DNA of 64,000 bases from Bacillus pseudomycoides (lineage in GTDB: Bacteria; Bacillota; Bacilli; Bacillales; Bacillaceae_G). Of this stretch, positions 18,909-27,597 are shown piece by piece. The stretch is taken from assembly GCF_002551005.1 (NCBI RefSeq), contig NZ_NVOY01000002.1, positions 24,619 to 88,618 of the forward strand, written 5' to 3'. Each line of letters opens with the position of its first letter. Positions within the stretch are counted from its first letter, which is position 1. Position numbers and translations under genes: made by a program. A model generated the notes under the pieces. It saw nothing but the letters and a program-made list of their open reading frames with translations. It was not told the DNA's origin and made no database searches.

Positions 18909-18933
18909 AAAGCATCTATTTTGATGCTTTTTT
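18907..18933 (+). terminator. Intrinsic terminator
   Basis: AAAAGCATC pairs with GATGCTTTT, followed by a T-run directly after the AI-2E gene stop. Confidence 0.8.
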
Positions 18934-18990
18934 ATTTATAACTTATATTTTCGTATGCCATACTGTAAGAAAAGATAATGGGGTGAAGAA

Positions 18991-19950
18991 GTGGTTGTAA
19001 ACGAAAAATATGAATTTGCAACATTTGCTGGAGGCTGTTTTTGGTGCATGGTGTCGCCATTTGAGGAAATGGATGGCGTTATAAAGATTGTATCTGGATA
19101 TACAGGTGGACATAAGGAAAATCCAACATACAAAGAAGTTTGTTCAGAGACAACTGGGCATTATGAAGCGGTACAAATTACTTTTGACCCAGAGCGTATG
19201 CCGTATGAGCAATTGCTTCACTTATATTGGCAACAAATTGATCCAACTGATGCTGGAGGTCAATTTCATGATCGCGGACAATCATATGAAACAGTCATTT
19301 TCTATCATAGTGAAGAGCAGCGTAAAGCCGCAGAAGTATCTAAACGTGAGCTAGAAGAAAGTGGACGTTTTTCGAAGCCAATTGTCACAAAAATTATACC
19401 GGCTGCAACATTTTATTCTGCGGAAGAGTATCATCAAGGCTATCATAAGAAAAATCAATTTCGATACGCGTTATATCGCCAAGGATCAGGGCGTGATGCG
19501 TTTATCAAAAATTATTGGCCAAAGGATAATACTCATTTAAAGGAAAAGCTTACTGATATGCAATTTTATGTTACACAAGAAAATGGAACAGAACCACCTT
19601 TTCAAAATGAATATTGGGGCCATAAAGAAGAAGGTATTTATGTTGATATCGTATCAGGAGAGCCTTTATTTAGTTCGTTAGATAAATTTGATAGCGGTTG
19701 TGGGTGGCCTAGTTTTACGAAACCGATGCTATCAGCAAGTATAAAAGAAAAAATGGATGTTAGTCATAATATGACGAGAACGGAAGTACGCAGTAAAGAA
19801 GCAGATTCTCATTTGGGGCACGTATTTCCAGATGGGCCAGGACCGAATGGTTTGCGCTATTGTATTAACTCTGCAGCATTGCGCTTTATCCCTAAAGAAG
19901 ATTTAGAGAAAGAAGGATATGGGGATTTTCTCATCTTGTTTAGACGCTAA
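18991..19950 (+). CDS. msrAB: Bifunctional methionine sulfoxide reductase MsrA-MsrB
   Basis: This 319-aa fusion repairs oxidised methionine. The MsrA half (about 1-160) has the catalytic GGCFWC motif close to the N terminus. The MsrB half (about 175-315) has SGCGWPSF, the [11 protein letters not shown] motif and the catalytic cysteine in [11 protein letters not shown]. Together they reduce both S and R epimers of methionine sulfoxide with thioredoxin. The start is GTG 18991 behind GGGGTGA. No export signal is visible, so it is probably cytosolic. It is monocistronic. Confidence 0.95.
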   Translation: MVVNEKYEFATFAGGCFWCMVSPFEEMDGVIKIVSGYTGGHKENPTYKEVCSETTGHYEAVQITFDPERMPYEQLLHLYWQQIDPTDAGGQFHDRGQSYETVIFYHSEEQRKAAEVSKRELEESGRFSKPIVTKIIPAATFYSAEEYHQGYHKKNQFRYALYRQGSGRDAFIKNYWPKDNTHLKEKLTDMQFYVTQENGTEPPFQNEYWGHKEEGIYVDIVSGEPLFSSLDKFDSGCGWPSFTKPMLSASIKEKMDVSHNMTRTEVRSKEADSHLGHVFPDGPGPNGLRYCINSAALRFIPKEDLEKEGYGDFLILFRR

Positions 19951-19957
19951 AAAGGAT

Positions 19958-20002
19958 AACAGCCTGTTCCACTTATTTCATTTTTGGAACAGGCTGTTGT
20001 TA
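19958..20002 (+). terminator. Intrinsic terminator between convergent genes
   Basis: AACAGCCTGTTCCA pairs with TGGAACAGGCTGTT around an AT-rich loop. It serves msrAB and may also serve the convergent gene that ends at 20112. Confidence 0.75.
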
Positions 20003-20111
20003 TATTGGAACACATCCGGTACGATCAATGATTCGAAAATCTCAAGTATCTTTTTGAATGTGAACATTTTATATGTCATTTTTTCAACTTGTATTTATAT
20101 GGGAATGGTAA

Positions 20112-21545
20112 TTATATAGTTTTTTTTCTCATATATTGATGAATTACATAGATTCCATAGCTTTGAATAATGAAGAAGCTAGGAATGATAAAATATCGAT
20201 ACCTTGTCTGTATCTCTATTAAAAAATGAACAGATATATATCCGATAATAAGTAAGAGAAATAATGTATAATGAAGGTTTTTCTGTCTTGTGAAAAGAAG
20301 GGATAATAGTCCAATCACACCAAATAACATAGTTGCCATATACACATATTTTTCATATTTCATGGATGTATCAATTAATTCTTTTTTATTTAATTGATTT
20401 AAGCTCCAGTAACCAGCGGAGTCAATATCACCCCACATAGAGGAGAATTTATCTCCAAAGAGCGTGAATAGCTTTTCTTTATCTGCAATTCGTTCTTTAA
20501 TGAGTTTTATTTCTAACGCTTTTCGTTCTTCACCTATTTCCAGACTCAAGATTTGTTCTGCATCTGATGTTGAATATGATCCTGCTGTTTCGTGGTTAAG
20601 CCCTATGGCAAATTTCCAAAGAGGGTCACGATTAGATAAAGGATATATTGTAACTCCTGTAGCAATAAACAGAGAGCTTACAATATAATGGACAGCGTAA
20701 AAGACAACAAGAATACCAATAAGTTTCTTTGTTGTAGTGAACATTGTTTTTTTATCTTTTCCAAGAAATCCATGAAGGAATAGGTAAATGATAACTGCTA
20801 ATAAAATGAGACTTCCTAGAGGGCGCATTATATCACCCAACGCTAGCGTAATGCCTACAAATATCCAAGTATATTTACTGTGGAGCCCTTTTGTTACTAG
20901 TAAATAAAATCCTAAATAAAATAAAAATGTTGCAAGGTGTTCATTGGTTAAGACAGAACTCATCATAATGCTTGAAATATAAAAAGCATATAGTAATCCA
21001 GCTATGCGTCCAGTCCACTCATTGAAAATTTTGCTTGTAATGCCATATACACATAGTGTAGTTCCTGTACAATAAAGGACATTTAACAACTTTAAAATGA
21101 ATATATGGTTACCAAATAATTTGATGACGAAAGCTTGATACATCGTAAATCCCAGTTGATACACCCATGTTGTGTAGTATGGAGAACTTGAAAAACTATA
21201 GTTGCCGTGAGCAGCTTGTACAGCACTCTCATACATTAATGCAAAGTCAGATTCAACTGGTGTTGGGATTTTTAGAATCCAAATGAATCGAGTGGCAAAC
21301 GCACAAAGTGTTAATAAAATAATAAATGTAGTTTTTGAAAAGTATGTATTACAAAGATAAGTTAGTAGTATAAGCAAAAGCATGGTGATAATTATAACGG
21401 GAGCACTAATAAGTGTTCGAACGAATAGAGTTTCTTTAACAGTTACATAAGAATTCCAAATAGAAAAAGCAAAGATAAGTAAGCATAAAAATGTGAGGCA
21501 CTTTGCTAACAATGAACTGAGACGATTCCATTGTATGGTTAACAT
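20112..21545 (-). CDS. GT39/GT-C-like multi-pass membrane protein (paralogue of 27598-28923)
   Basis: This 477-aa protein has about twelve hydrophobic helices and an extracytoplasmic loop after the second helix group containing PTPVESDFALMYESA, resembling the acidic loop of PMT/ArnT-type GT-C enzymes. NEHLATFLFYLGFYLL and DIMRPLG recur almost unchanged in the 27598-28923 protein. ATG 21545 is preceded by AAGGGGTG on the minus strand; an upstream in-frame ATG has no such site. A likely role is transfer of a polyprenyl-linked sugar to an envelope acceptor; donor and acceptor are unknown. Confidence 0.65.
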   Translation of the reverse strand: MLTIQWNRLSSLLAKCLTFLCLLIFAFSIWNSYVTVKETLFVRTLISAPVIIITMLLLILLTYLCNTYFSKTTFIILLTLCAFATRFIWILKIPTPVESDFALMYESAVQAAHGNYSFSSSPYYTTWVYQLGFTMYQAFVIKLFGNHIFILKLLNVLYCTGTTLCVYGITSKIFNEWTGRIAGLLYAFYISSIMMSSVLTNEHLATFLFYLGFYLLVTKGLHSKYTWIFVGITLALGDIMRPLGSLILLAVIIYLFLHGFLGKDKKTMFTTTKKLIGILVVFYAVHYIVSSLFIATGVTIYPLSNRDPLWKFAIGLNHETAGSYSTSDAEQILSLEIGEERKALEIKLIKERIADKEKLFTLFGDKFSSMWGDIDSAGYWSLNQLNKKELIDTSMKYEKYVYMATMLFGVIGLLSLLFTRQKNLHYTLFLLLIIGYISVHFLIEIQTRYRYFIIPSFFIIQSYGIYVIHQYMRKKTI

Positions 21546-21686
21546 GATTGGATACACCCCTTGTTGCATATAATGATTTATACAGGAATAAAGCATACTA
21601 TTTATCGCGCTTAAGAACTAGAAGTTTTACCTTATAAGAATACAATTTTTTTCAACAAGGTAAAATGTTTTTCAGGAAGAAAAAAT

Positions 21687-21727
21687 AATAAAATATGCCC
21701 CTTGTTTAGACAAGAGGCATATTTTTA
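21687..21727. terminator. Bidirectional terminator after the ABC-F gene
   Basis: AAATATGCCCCTTGT pairs with ACAAGAGGCATATTT around a TTAG loop, with A-rich and T-rich flanks on the two sides. It runs into the TTTAT of the adjacent bcr1-like copy. Confidence 0.75.
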
Positions 21728-21795
21728 TCCCGCTATTTGTGAACAGTAAGACCTCAATTGGTTAACCATCACCGCTAAGGGAATCTTCACTTTAT
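21724..21795 (+). repeat. bcr1-like repeat, 72-bp deleted copy overlapping a stop codon
   Basis: TTTATCCCGC (from 21724) and TTCACTTTAT (to 21795) bound a shortened element with CAGTAAGACC and CAATTGGTTAA. The terminal TTTAT contains the minus-strand TAA stop of the ABC-F gene (21792-21794). Confidence 0.7.
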
Positions 21796-23351
21796 TGTTG
21801 AGCTGCTTTCTCTGCCCATTCTTCTACGTTCCAAACTTTTGTAATCCAACCTTCATAAAAATCTGGTTCGTGACAAACAAGAACGATTGTACCTTTATAT
21901 GCTTTCATAGCACGCTGTAATTCTTCTTTTGCTGTTACGTCGAGATGGTTTGTTGGCTCGTCAAATAATAGCCAGTTACTTTCGGTTGCCATTAATTTAC
22001 ATAAGCGGACTTTTGCTTGTTCACCACCACTTAATTGGCTCAGTGGACGAGAAATATGTTCATTTTTCAAGCCGCATTTCGCAAGCATTGCACGTACTTG
22101 ATGTTGATCTAAGTGCGGGAACGCATTCCATACATCATCAATTGGTGTAATATTTTCAGCCTTAACCTCTTGTTCAAAATAAGCGGGCTCTAAGAAATCA
22201 CCAAGACTAATTTTCCCGTTTAGCGGTTTAATTTTTCCAAGAATCGTTTTGAGTAATGTTGATTTTCCGACCCCGTTACATCCAACAATGGCAATTTTTT
22301 CACCGCGTTCAATTGTCATTGTTAACTTCGGTAATAGGGGATGTGTGTAGCCGATTTCTACATCTTCTCCTTCAAAGACAAAACGACTGCTTGCACGGCA
22401 TTCTTTAAAAGAAAACTCCGGTTTCATAGCAGTTTCTGGACGATCAATACGTTCCATACGATTAAGTTGTTTTTGACGGCTTTTTGCACGTCCAGTTGTT
22501 GAGTAACGCGCTTTATTTCGCGCAATAAAATCTTCTTGCTGTTTAATGAATTCTTGTTGTTTTTGATATGCTTGTAAATGTTGATTTTTGTTAATTTCTG
22601 CTAGTTCTAAGAACTTTTCATATGTTGCTGTATAACGTGACATTTTTGAAAATTCAAGATGAAAAATAACATTTACACATTTGTTCATAAACTCTGTATC
22701 ATGGGAAATTAAAAGGAACGCATAAGGATATTCCTTTAAATAGTTTGTTAACCATTGAATATGTTCAACGTCTAAATAGTTCGTTGGCTCATCGAGTAAT
22801 AGTACTTCAGGCTGCTCAAGTAATAGCTTCGCAAGCAATACCTTTGTACGTTGTCCACCACTTAACGCCGAAACATCACGATCTAGTCCAATTGCATCAA
22901 TTCCAAGACCGCGTGCCGCTTCTTCAATTTTAATATCTAATAAATAGAAGCCGCCTGCTTCAAGTGCATCTTGCACTCCTGCCATTTTTTCAAGTAGTTC
23001 TTCTAATTCTTCTGGCGATGCTGTTGCCATGTTTTCAGCAATTGTATTTAACTCTTTTTCTTTTTCAAATAAAGGTAAGAATGCGTCCGTTAATACATCA
23101 CGAATCGTTCGTCCAGGTGTTAAAATTGTGTGTTGATCTAAATATCCATAGTGTGTGCCTGGTGTCCATTCTACACGACCTTGATCATGAATCAGTTGCC
23201 CTGTAATAATATTCATAAATGTTGATTTACCAACACCATTTGCACCGACTAATCCGACATGTTCTCCTGCTAATAAACGCATTGATACATCTTTAAATAG
23301 TGTACGGTCACCAAAAGTATGACCTAGATTTTCAACTGTTAATAAGCTCAT
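21792..23351 (-). CDS. yfmM: ABC-F family ATPase, YfmM-like
   Basis: This 519-aa soluble protein has two ABC cassettes and no membrane segment. The first has Walker A GANGVGKST and signature LSGGQ; the second has GCNGVGKST and LSGGEQ. A charged linker of about 80 residues between them contains KQQEFIKQQEDFIARNKAR, the ABC-F interdomain feature. ABC-F proteins act on ribosomes as translation factors or resistance proteins. Length and N-terminal sequence fit B. subtilis YfmM, not the longer YdiF/YfmR. ATG 23351 follows GGAGGA; the upstream ATG extension lacks a site. The stop codon lies within a repeat end. Confidence 0.9.
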   Translation of the reverse strand: MSLLTVENLGHTFGDRTLFKDVSMRLLAGEHVGLVGANGVGKSTFMNIITGQLIHDQGRVEWTPGTHYGYLDQHTILTPGRTIRDVLTDAFLPLFEKEKELNTIAENMATASPEELEELLEKMAGVQDALEAGGFYLLDIKIEEAARGLGIDAIGLDRDVSALSGGQRTKVLLAKLLLEQPEVLLLDEPTNYLDVEHIQWLTNYLKEYPYAFLLISHDTEFMNKCVNVIFHLEFSKMSRYTATYEKFLELAEINKNQHLQAYQKQQEFIKQQEDFIARNKARYSTTGRAKSRQKQLNRMERIDRPETAMKPEFSFKECRASSRFVFEGEDVEIGYTHPLLPKLTMTIERGEKIAIVGCNGVGKSTLLKTILGKIKPLNGKISLGDFLEPAYFEQEVKAENITPIDDVWNAFPHLDQHQVRAMLAKCGLKNEHISRPLSQLSGGEQAKVRLCKLMATESNWLLFDEPTNHLDVTAKEELQRAMKAYKGTIVLVCHEPDFYEGWITKVWNVEEWAEKAAQQ

Positions 23352-23409
23352 AGTGTCCTCCGCCCTGTTTGAAATATATAAATTCATTTTAATCTTTTAA
23401 TATAAAAGG

Positions 23410-23484
23410 CGCTGCTACGCAGCATAAAAAATGACCTCATTCGCTTTCTCCCTTTGTTTTCATCCTTATGTTCAGATGCTCTTG
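23410..23484 (-). repeat. Second dispersed repeat (family B), diverged copy
   Basis: Read on the minus strand, this shares AGAG-ATCT, ACAT-AGG, AAAACAAA-GGAGAAAGC, GGTCAT and the distal CTGC-TAGCAGCG blocks, in order, with 53309-53420. It is the most diverged of the three copies I can support. Confidence 0.55.
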
Positions 23485-23885
23485 CAAAAAGAAAGAGATT
23501 TTAGGTCGGTTTTTCAATTTATAGTAGTATCTTGAATCATGATACTAAATTCTTAAATATAATGCTATCTTTTATCTTTGAATGATTGTGTATTTCTTAT
23601 GGAAATAAACTGTAACTTTATGGGATTTTTTATTACAATAATGTCAGTTTTATTACAACAATGTAATGTTCTTGTAAGCTAAATCGATAGTGGAGTTCTT
23701 TTATATATTATAAAATTTAGTCAGTAAGGTGGTACAAACACTGTAAAGATGAATAAACATAATGATAAAAAATACGAGAATGTGTGCTGTATACCAATAT
23801 GATAAATAGTCATTAGTGTATTCGTCTTATCTTGTTTAGAGATTATAAAAACCCCCTTGTTTTTACGAAAAGACCCCTTGTATAA

Positions 23886-23924
23886 AGAGAAACTGTTCCT
23901 GCCTGGGACAGTTTCTCTTTTTTT
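23886..23924. terminator. Terminator-like hairpin with T-run
   Basis: AGAGAAACTGTTCC pairs with GGGACAGTTTCTCT and is followed by TTTTTT on the plus strand. No plus-strand gene is visible upstream, so it may end a non-coding transcript or be a relic. Confidence 0.6.
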
Positions 23925-23981
23925 CTCCTGCTTATTCGAGATCAGTTGATGAAAGTTGTAATTGATCGTTCTATTTTCCAG

Positions 23982-24027
23982 CAGTAAGCCCCCTACCTCA
24001 ATATTGTGGGTGGGGGGCTTACTACTG
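23982..24027 (-). terminator. bcr1-like hairpin after the GT2 gene
   Basis: CAGTAAGCCCCCTACC pairs with GGTGGGGGGCTTACTACTG around an AT-rich loop, 9 bases past the minus-strand stop at 24036. Its arms resemble the CAGTA-CTCCCACC half of bcr1, so it may be a repeat remnant used as a terminator. Confidence 0.55.
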
Positions 24028-24035
24028 GTATGAAC

Positions 24036-24857
24036 TTATTTAAAGTATCCTCTAACAATCCCTTTTAAGCGATTTGTATGGAATTTTCGTTTATCATTAG
24101 AGATGTTTTGCATTGCACGGAATAAAGCAGCTGCAATGGCGCGTAAAAAGTAAGGGAATCCATAATGTAAGCGAATGACTCTTCCGAAACCGCCGGCATA
24201 GGAAATAGCTCTTTTTAATGATTGCTCATTAATAATCTCTTCTTTTACTGGATGATATACGAAAAGATCTTTCTTAAATAAACCTGTATATCCATTTTTC
24301 ATCCCGCGAAGTACAAAGTCAGTTTCTTCACCAGCTCCGTAAATTGTTCCCGCTCCAACTCCTAAGTCTTCATCAAAAGTGCCTACATCTTGTACAAATT
24401 GTTTCGTGAAGAAGAGAGCAAAGGAAGGGCCCATGAATCCATATTTATTATTTAAAATAATATCTGTATTAGGAGCGTGTATTAAAGAGCCTGTCCCTTC
24501 TACATTTGTTGTATTGGTAGAAATAAAATGAATATTTTTATTTTGTTTAAACGTTTCTTGAATGTTTTCTAACACATTTGTTTCATAAATACAGTCGTCA
24601 TCTGGGAAAGCGATAATATCACCATCAGCTACTTTTAAACCTGTGTTTCGCGCACGGGAGAGCCCTTTGATTGGTGTGTATATATAATTGATTGGGAATT
24701 TTTCTTTATAGTCATTAAATAAGTCAGCGATTGGTGTATCGTTTTGGTCGACTACAATTAGTTCAAAGCCTTTATATGTTTGTTTTTCTAACGATTTTAG
24801 TAAATCTATAATATCATCACGTCTGCCGCAAGTCGCCATGATTAAAGAGAATTTCAA
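24036..24857 (-). CDS. Glycosyltransferase family 2 (capsule/surface polysaccharide type)
   Basis: This 273-aa GT-A transferase starts at TTG 24857 behind AAAGGAG on the minus strand. It has the N-terminal nucleotide-binding strand SLIMATCGRRDDI, VVDQND, and the metal-binding motif AFPDDDCIY at about residue 90. A GAGEETDFVLRG segment corresponds to the ED acceptor motif of GT2 enzymes. No transmembrane helix is evident. It lies 66 bases after the flippase gene on the same strand, so both probably serve one repeat-unit polysaccharide. Sugar specificity unknown. Confidence 0.85.
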   Translation of the reverse strand: MKFSLIMATCGRRDDIIDLLKSLEKQTYKGFELIVVDQNDTPIADLFNDYKEKFPINYIYTPIKGLSRARNTGLKVADGDIIAFPDDDCIYETNVLENIQETFKQNKNIHFISTNTTNVEGTGSLIHAPNTDIILNNKYGFMGPSFALFFTKQFVQDVGTFDEDLGVGAGTIYGAGEETDFVLRGMKNGYTGLFKKDLFVYHPVKEEIINEQSLKRAISYAGGFGRVIRLHYGFPYFLRAIAAALFRAMQNISNDKRKFHTNRLKGIVRGYFK

Positions 24858-24923
24858 TCGGAACAGCTCCTTTAAAGAAGTTTCATTCGCTTAAACATGC
24901 AAGATGGTGTTTTGTTACTTACA

Positions 24924-26378
24924 TCATTTTTTCTTCAGTTTTCCTTTAATTTTATCTAAAAACGTAAACAATATCTCATCTTTTGTTATTAATAAAATTA
25001 AGGCATATACACATCCGCATGTGATGATGATAACCAAAACAGAAAGGATTTTTCCTGATATTGTTATATGGATGAGATATGATAACGGTACAAATGTAAG
25101 TGAATAGAAGAGATATTTTAGTTTCGACATATCGAATAATGTGTAATTTACTTTCAGTTTCTTTTTTATGTATATATATTCCAGTACAATTAGCAAGCAG
25201 GTCGCAATAGTAGTTGTGAAAATTGCTGTTGTCGGTGTGAATACATGAAAAACGATAAGAGAGATATTTAAAATAAGGTTTACAAAACCACCAATGAATA
25301 AGAAACGTACTAAAATGCTTTCTTTCTTTTTTACGTAAATAATTTGATTCGATAAGATGGATTCGATCCCTATTGAAATCATGTATAATGCAAAAGCAAC
25401 TAATGTATCACCAGCGTTAGCAAATTCATTTCCTCCATAAATAATAACAGCCCCATGAGCGATAAGCATTAAGCCAATAGCGGCTGGAAATAGCGTAATA
25501 AAGTACACTTTTGAGATTTTATTTAATAGTGCTTCATACTCTTTTTCGTCTGCATTTCCTGATAAATAAGAGAGTCGTGGAACTGTAACTTGAATTACAC
25601 TTAACATAAGTGTATTAATAATCGTCATAATTTGAAAAGCCATGACATAGTAAGCAAGTTCGGATTTACCAGCATACTCGCCTAATAATAGTCGGTCTAA
25701 TTGTGTATACAGGATACTTGCATTTGAAAAGATAACAACTAAAACTAACGGTTTTAAATGTGGAACAATGGTTATGTTGGAAAAATCAAACTTAACTTGA
25801 CGTTTTACATATATAAAACTGATAAAATGGTTTAAAAATGTTGATAAAACTAATAAACCTGCAAATTGTTTGTAATCATTTGCCCCATGAACGAAAATGA
25901 ATAAAAGGACAACATAAATGAGACGAACAATAACTGTTTTTTTTGCAATGAAATCATAATTTTCATGTGCTTCATTGTACCATTCCACATAAAATAAACT
26001 CGAAATAAAGTTGAATCCAAAAATAAGGAGGACAGGAAATACATCTTTATTTCCATAGCCAATGTAACTAAAAAGTAAAAATGCAATTAAAGCAAGAATG
26101 CTAGTTGTAAAGTTAATAAAGTATAAACTTGTAAACAATTGTGAAGTTTTTTTCTTATCGTTTTTCACTAAGCTAATTTCACGTAGGCCATATTGATACA
26201 CACCAAATGTAGCAAAAACAAAGAAATAATTAAAAATTGTTTCGCTAAAGTTAACTGTTCCCATTGAATGCGAACCAAGCATTCGATATGCATATGGGCC
26301 TACTAGAAGCGGAAGGATAATATTAAAGGTGTTGAGCAATAATTTATAAAAAATATTTGAAACAATTGATTTTTGCAT
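24924..26378 (-). CDS. Wzx-type oligosaccharide flippase (polysaccharide biosynthesis protein)
   Basis: This 484-aa protein has about fourteen hydrophobic helices and the Wzx/RfbX N terminus (NIFYKLLLNTFNIILPLLVGPY). Such proteins move undecaprenyl-linked oligosaccharides across the membrane. I chose ATG 26378 because AAAGGTGA precedes it on the minus strand; the upstream in-frame ATG lies before that site. It is followed in the same direction by a GT2 gene and likely shares its transcript. Substrate unknown. Confidence 0.88.
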   Translation of the reverse strand: MQKSIVSNIFYKLLLNTFNIILPLLVGPYAYRMLGSHSMGTVNFSETIFNYFFVFATFGVYQYGLREISLVKNDKKKTSQLFTSLYFINFTTSILALIAFLLFSYIGYGNKDVFPVLLIFGFNFISSLFYVEWYNEAHENYDFIAKKTVIVRLIYVVLLFIFVHGANDYKQFAGLLVLSTFLNHFISFIYVKRQVKFDFSNITIVPHLKPLVLVVIFSNASILYTQLDRLLLGEYAGKSELAYYVMAFQIMTIINTLMLSVIQVTVPRLSYLSGNADEKEYEALLNKISKVYFITLFPAAIGLMLIAHGAVIIYGGNEFANAGDTLVAFALYMISIGIESILSNQIIYVKKKESILVRFLFIGGFVNLILNISLIVFHVFTPTTAIFTTTIATCLLIVLEYIYIKKKLKVNYTLFDMSKLKYLFYSLTFVPLSYLIHITISGKILSVLVIIITCGCVYALILLITKDEILFTFLDKIKGKLKKK

Positions 26379-26489
26379 AATTTCACCTTTCATTGATAGT
26401 TCTTGAGATAAATGCTTTTGTGAGTTTTATTGAAAGGAATTCAATATTGGAAGTATAATTTGCATTTTTAATCCTAAAATTTTGACTGT

Positions 26490-26558
26490 TATGATCTGCA
26501 CTCGCTTTCTGCTTTTGTTGTAAGCCTTGCATGTTGACCGCACCTAGATACTCTCACC
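26490..26558 (-). repeat. Second dispersed repeat (family B)
   Basis: On the minus strand it reads GAGAGTATCTAGGTGCG, then ACATGCAAGGCTTACAAC, AAAAGCAGAAAGCGAGTGC, closely matching 53309-53400. Compared with that copy it lacks about 25 bases after the GCG block. Confidence 0.65.
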
Positions 26559-26751
26559 CTCTCTAAAAAGGGGTGAGTGATATTCACGGAATGTTCCTTT
26601 GGCTAATAAGTTATGTAATTGATTTAATTATAAGTAATTACGGATATAAGTTTACCGCAGATAAACTTTGTAAAGCAACAGTAGATTCTTTTCTTAATTG
26701 CATTAAAAATAGCATACAATGTATGAAAATAGCCTTAGTATTTCTTCATAA

Positions 26752-26785
26752 ATTTAAAAAACTTGGCGAATACATTCGCCAAGTA
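26752..26785 (-). terminator. Intrinsic terminator of the thioesterase gene
   Basis: On the minus strand ACTTGGCGAA pairs with TTCGCCAAGT and is followed by TTTTTTAAA. It lies 13 bases past the stop at 26798. Confidence 0.8.
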
Positions 26786-26797
26786 GAGGGTGTAGAA

Positions 26798-27310
26798 TTA
26801 TACATTCCACGGTTTTTGAATTGTTAGTACTTCTGCCATTTCCTTACTTTTTAATCGGTTCATTTTTCGTTTTTCTGCACGTTCCCCGCCTGTATTGTAT
26901 AACCAGAGCTCTTCCTCTGTTTCAGCGATCACACCTGGTACAGAAGCTGGTTTTCCATCTTTTAATGCGACGAAAGTGATGAAGCAAGTAGCAGCAATGC
27001 GGCGTTCCCCGCCTAGTAAATCCTCTGCAACGATTTTTACGAATACTTCCATAGAAGATCTTCCTGTATAACAAACGAATGCTTCATAGCAAACAGAATC
27101 GGTTTGATGAATTGGTGTTAAGAAATCAACAGAATCGATAGAAGCAGTTACACAATGCTCACGGCTATGGCGCGCAGCAGCGATAGATGCGATGCTATCA
27201 ATTTCTGCTAATAATTTCCCGCCAAATAATGTTTGATGGTTGTTTAGATCATTGGGAAAAACACGTGTTGTTTTTATCGCTCTTGACTCTCTCATAAATT
27301 TCTTTTCCAT
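26798..27310 (-). CDS. Acyl-CoA thioesterase (hotdog fold, YkhA-like)
   Basis: This 170-aa single-hotdog enzyme has the family sequence RVFPNDLNNHQTLFGGKLL near the N terminus, with the catalytic acidic residue region AEIDSIASIAAARH and SVDFLTPI following. Members hydrolyse medium- to long-chain acyl-CoA in the cytosol. A basic C-terminal tail (RAEKRKMNRLKSKE) extends past the hotdog. ATG 27310 follows AGGAG on the minus strand. It is monocistronic with its own terminator. Confidence 0.88.
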   Translation of the reverse strand: MEKKFMRESRAIKTTRVFPNDLNNHQTLFGGKLLAEIDSIASIAAARHSREHCVTASIDSVDFLTPIHQTDSVCYEAFVCYTGRSSMEVFVKIVAEDLLGGERRIAATCFITFVALKDGKPASVPGVIAETEEELWLYNTGGERAEKRKMNRLKSKEMAEVLTIQKPWNV

Positions 27311-27597
27311 ATTATCTACTCCTGTTTTGTTTGTTCTAATGATATTCATCAGAACTTAATTTATTTCGTCCATCATTCATTATAAATAGTGGATGAAAGT
27401 TTCTCTGTATATAGATTGTAGTGTAAAAGAGATTTCGCTTACATTGCAAGGAGAATATATGATGTTACTAACTTTGTCATAGAAATAGGGTACCGGTATT
27501 CTCTTTATTCGTGATAAAATCGTTTTGTTACAAATATGAAGTTAAGGGTATAGATACCTATTAACAAGAGAAAAAAGAGGTGCGATAGAATAAAGTT

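Larger units (their letters stand above)
23352..24035. other. 684-bp intergenic region with repeats and hairpins
   Basis: No gene is visible. The region holds a diverged copy of a second dispersed repeat (23410-23484), two near-identical TTTATTACAA-AATGT segments around 23629-23668, a strong hairpin with T-run at 23886-23924, and a bcr1-like hairpin at 23982-24027. The leader of the minus-strand ABC-F gene also lies here. Confidence 0.6.
26379..26797. other. Intergenic region upstream of the flippase gene
   Basis: The region contains a copy of the second dispersed repeat (26490-26558) and the terminator of the thioesterase gene (26752-26785). An 84-codon plus-strand frame across it has no ribosome binding site or family resemblance. 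No other feature is supported. Confidence 0.55.

Noticed and set aside
26573-26827. 84-codon plus-strand frame
   Set aside because: It lies across a terminator and the 3' end of a real minus-strand gene, with no ribosome binding site.
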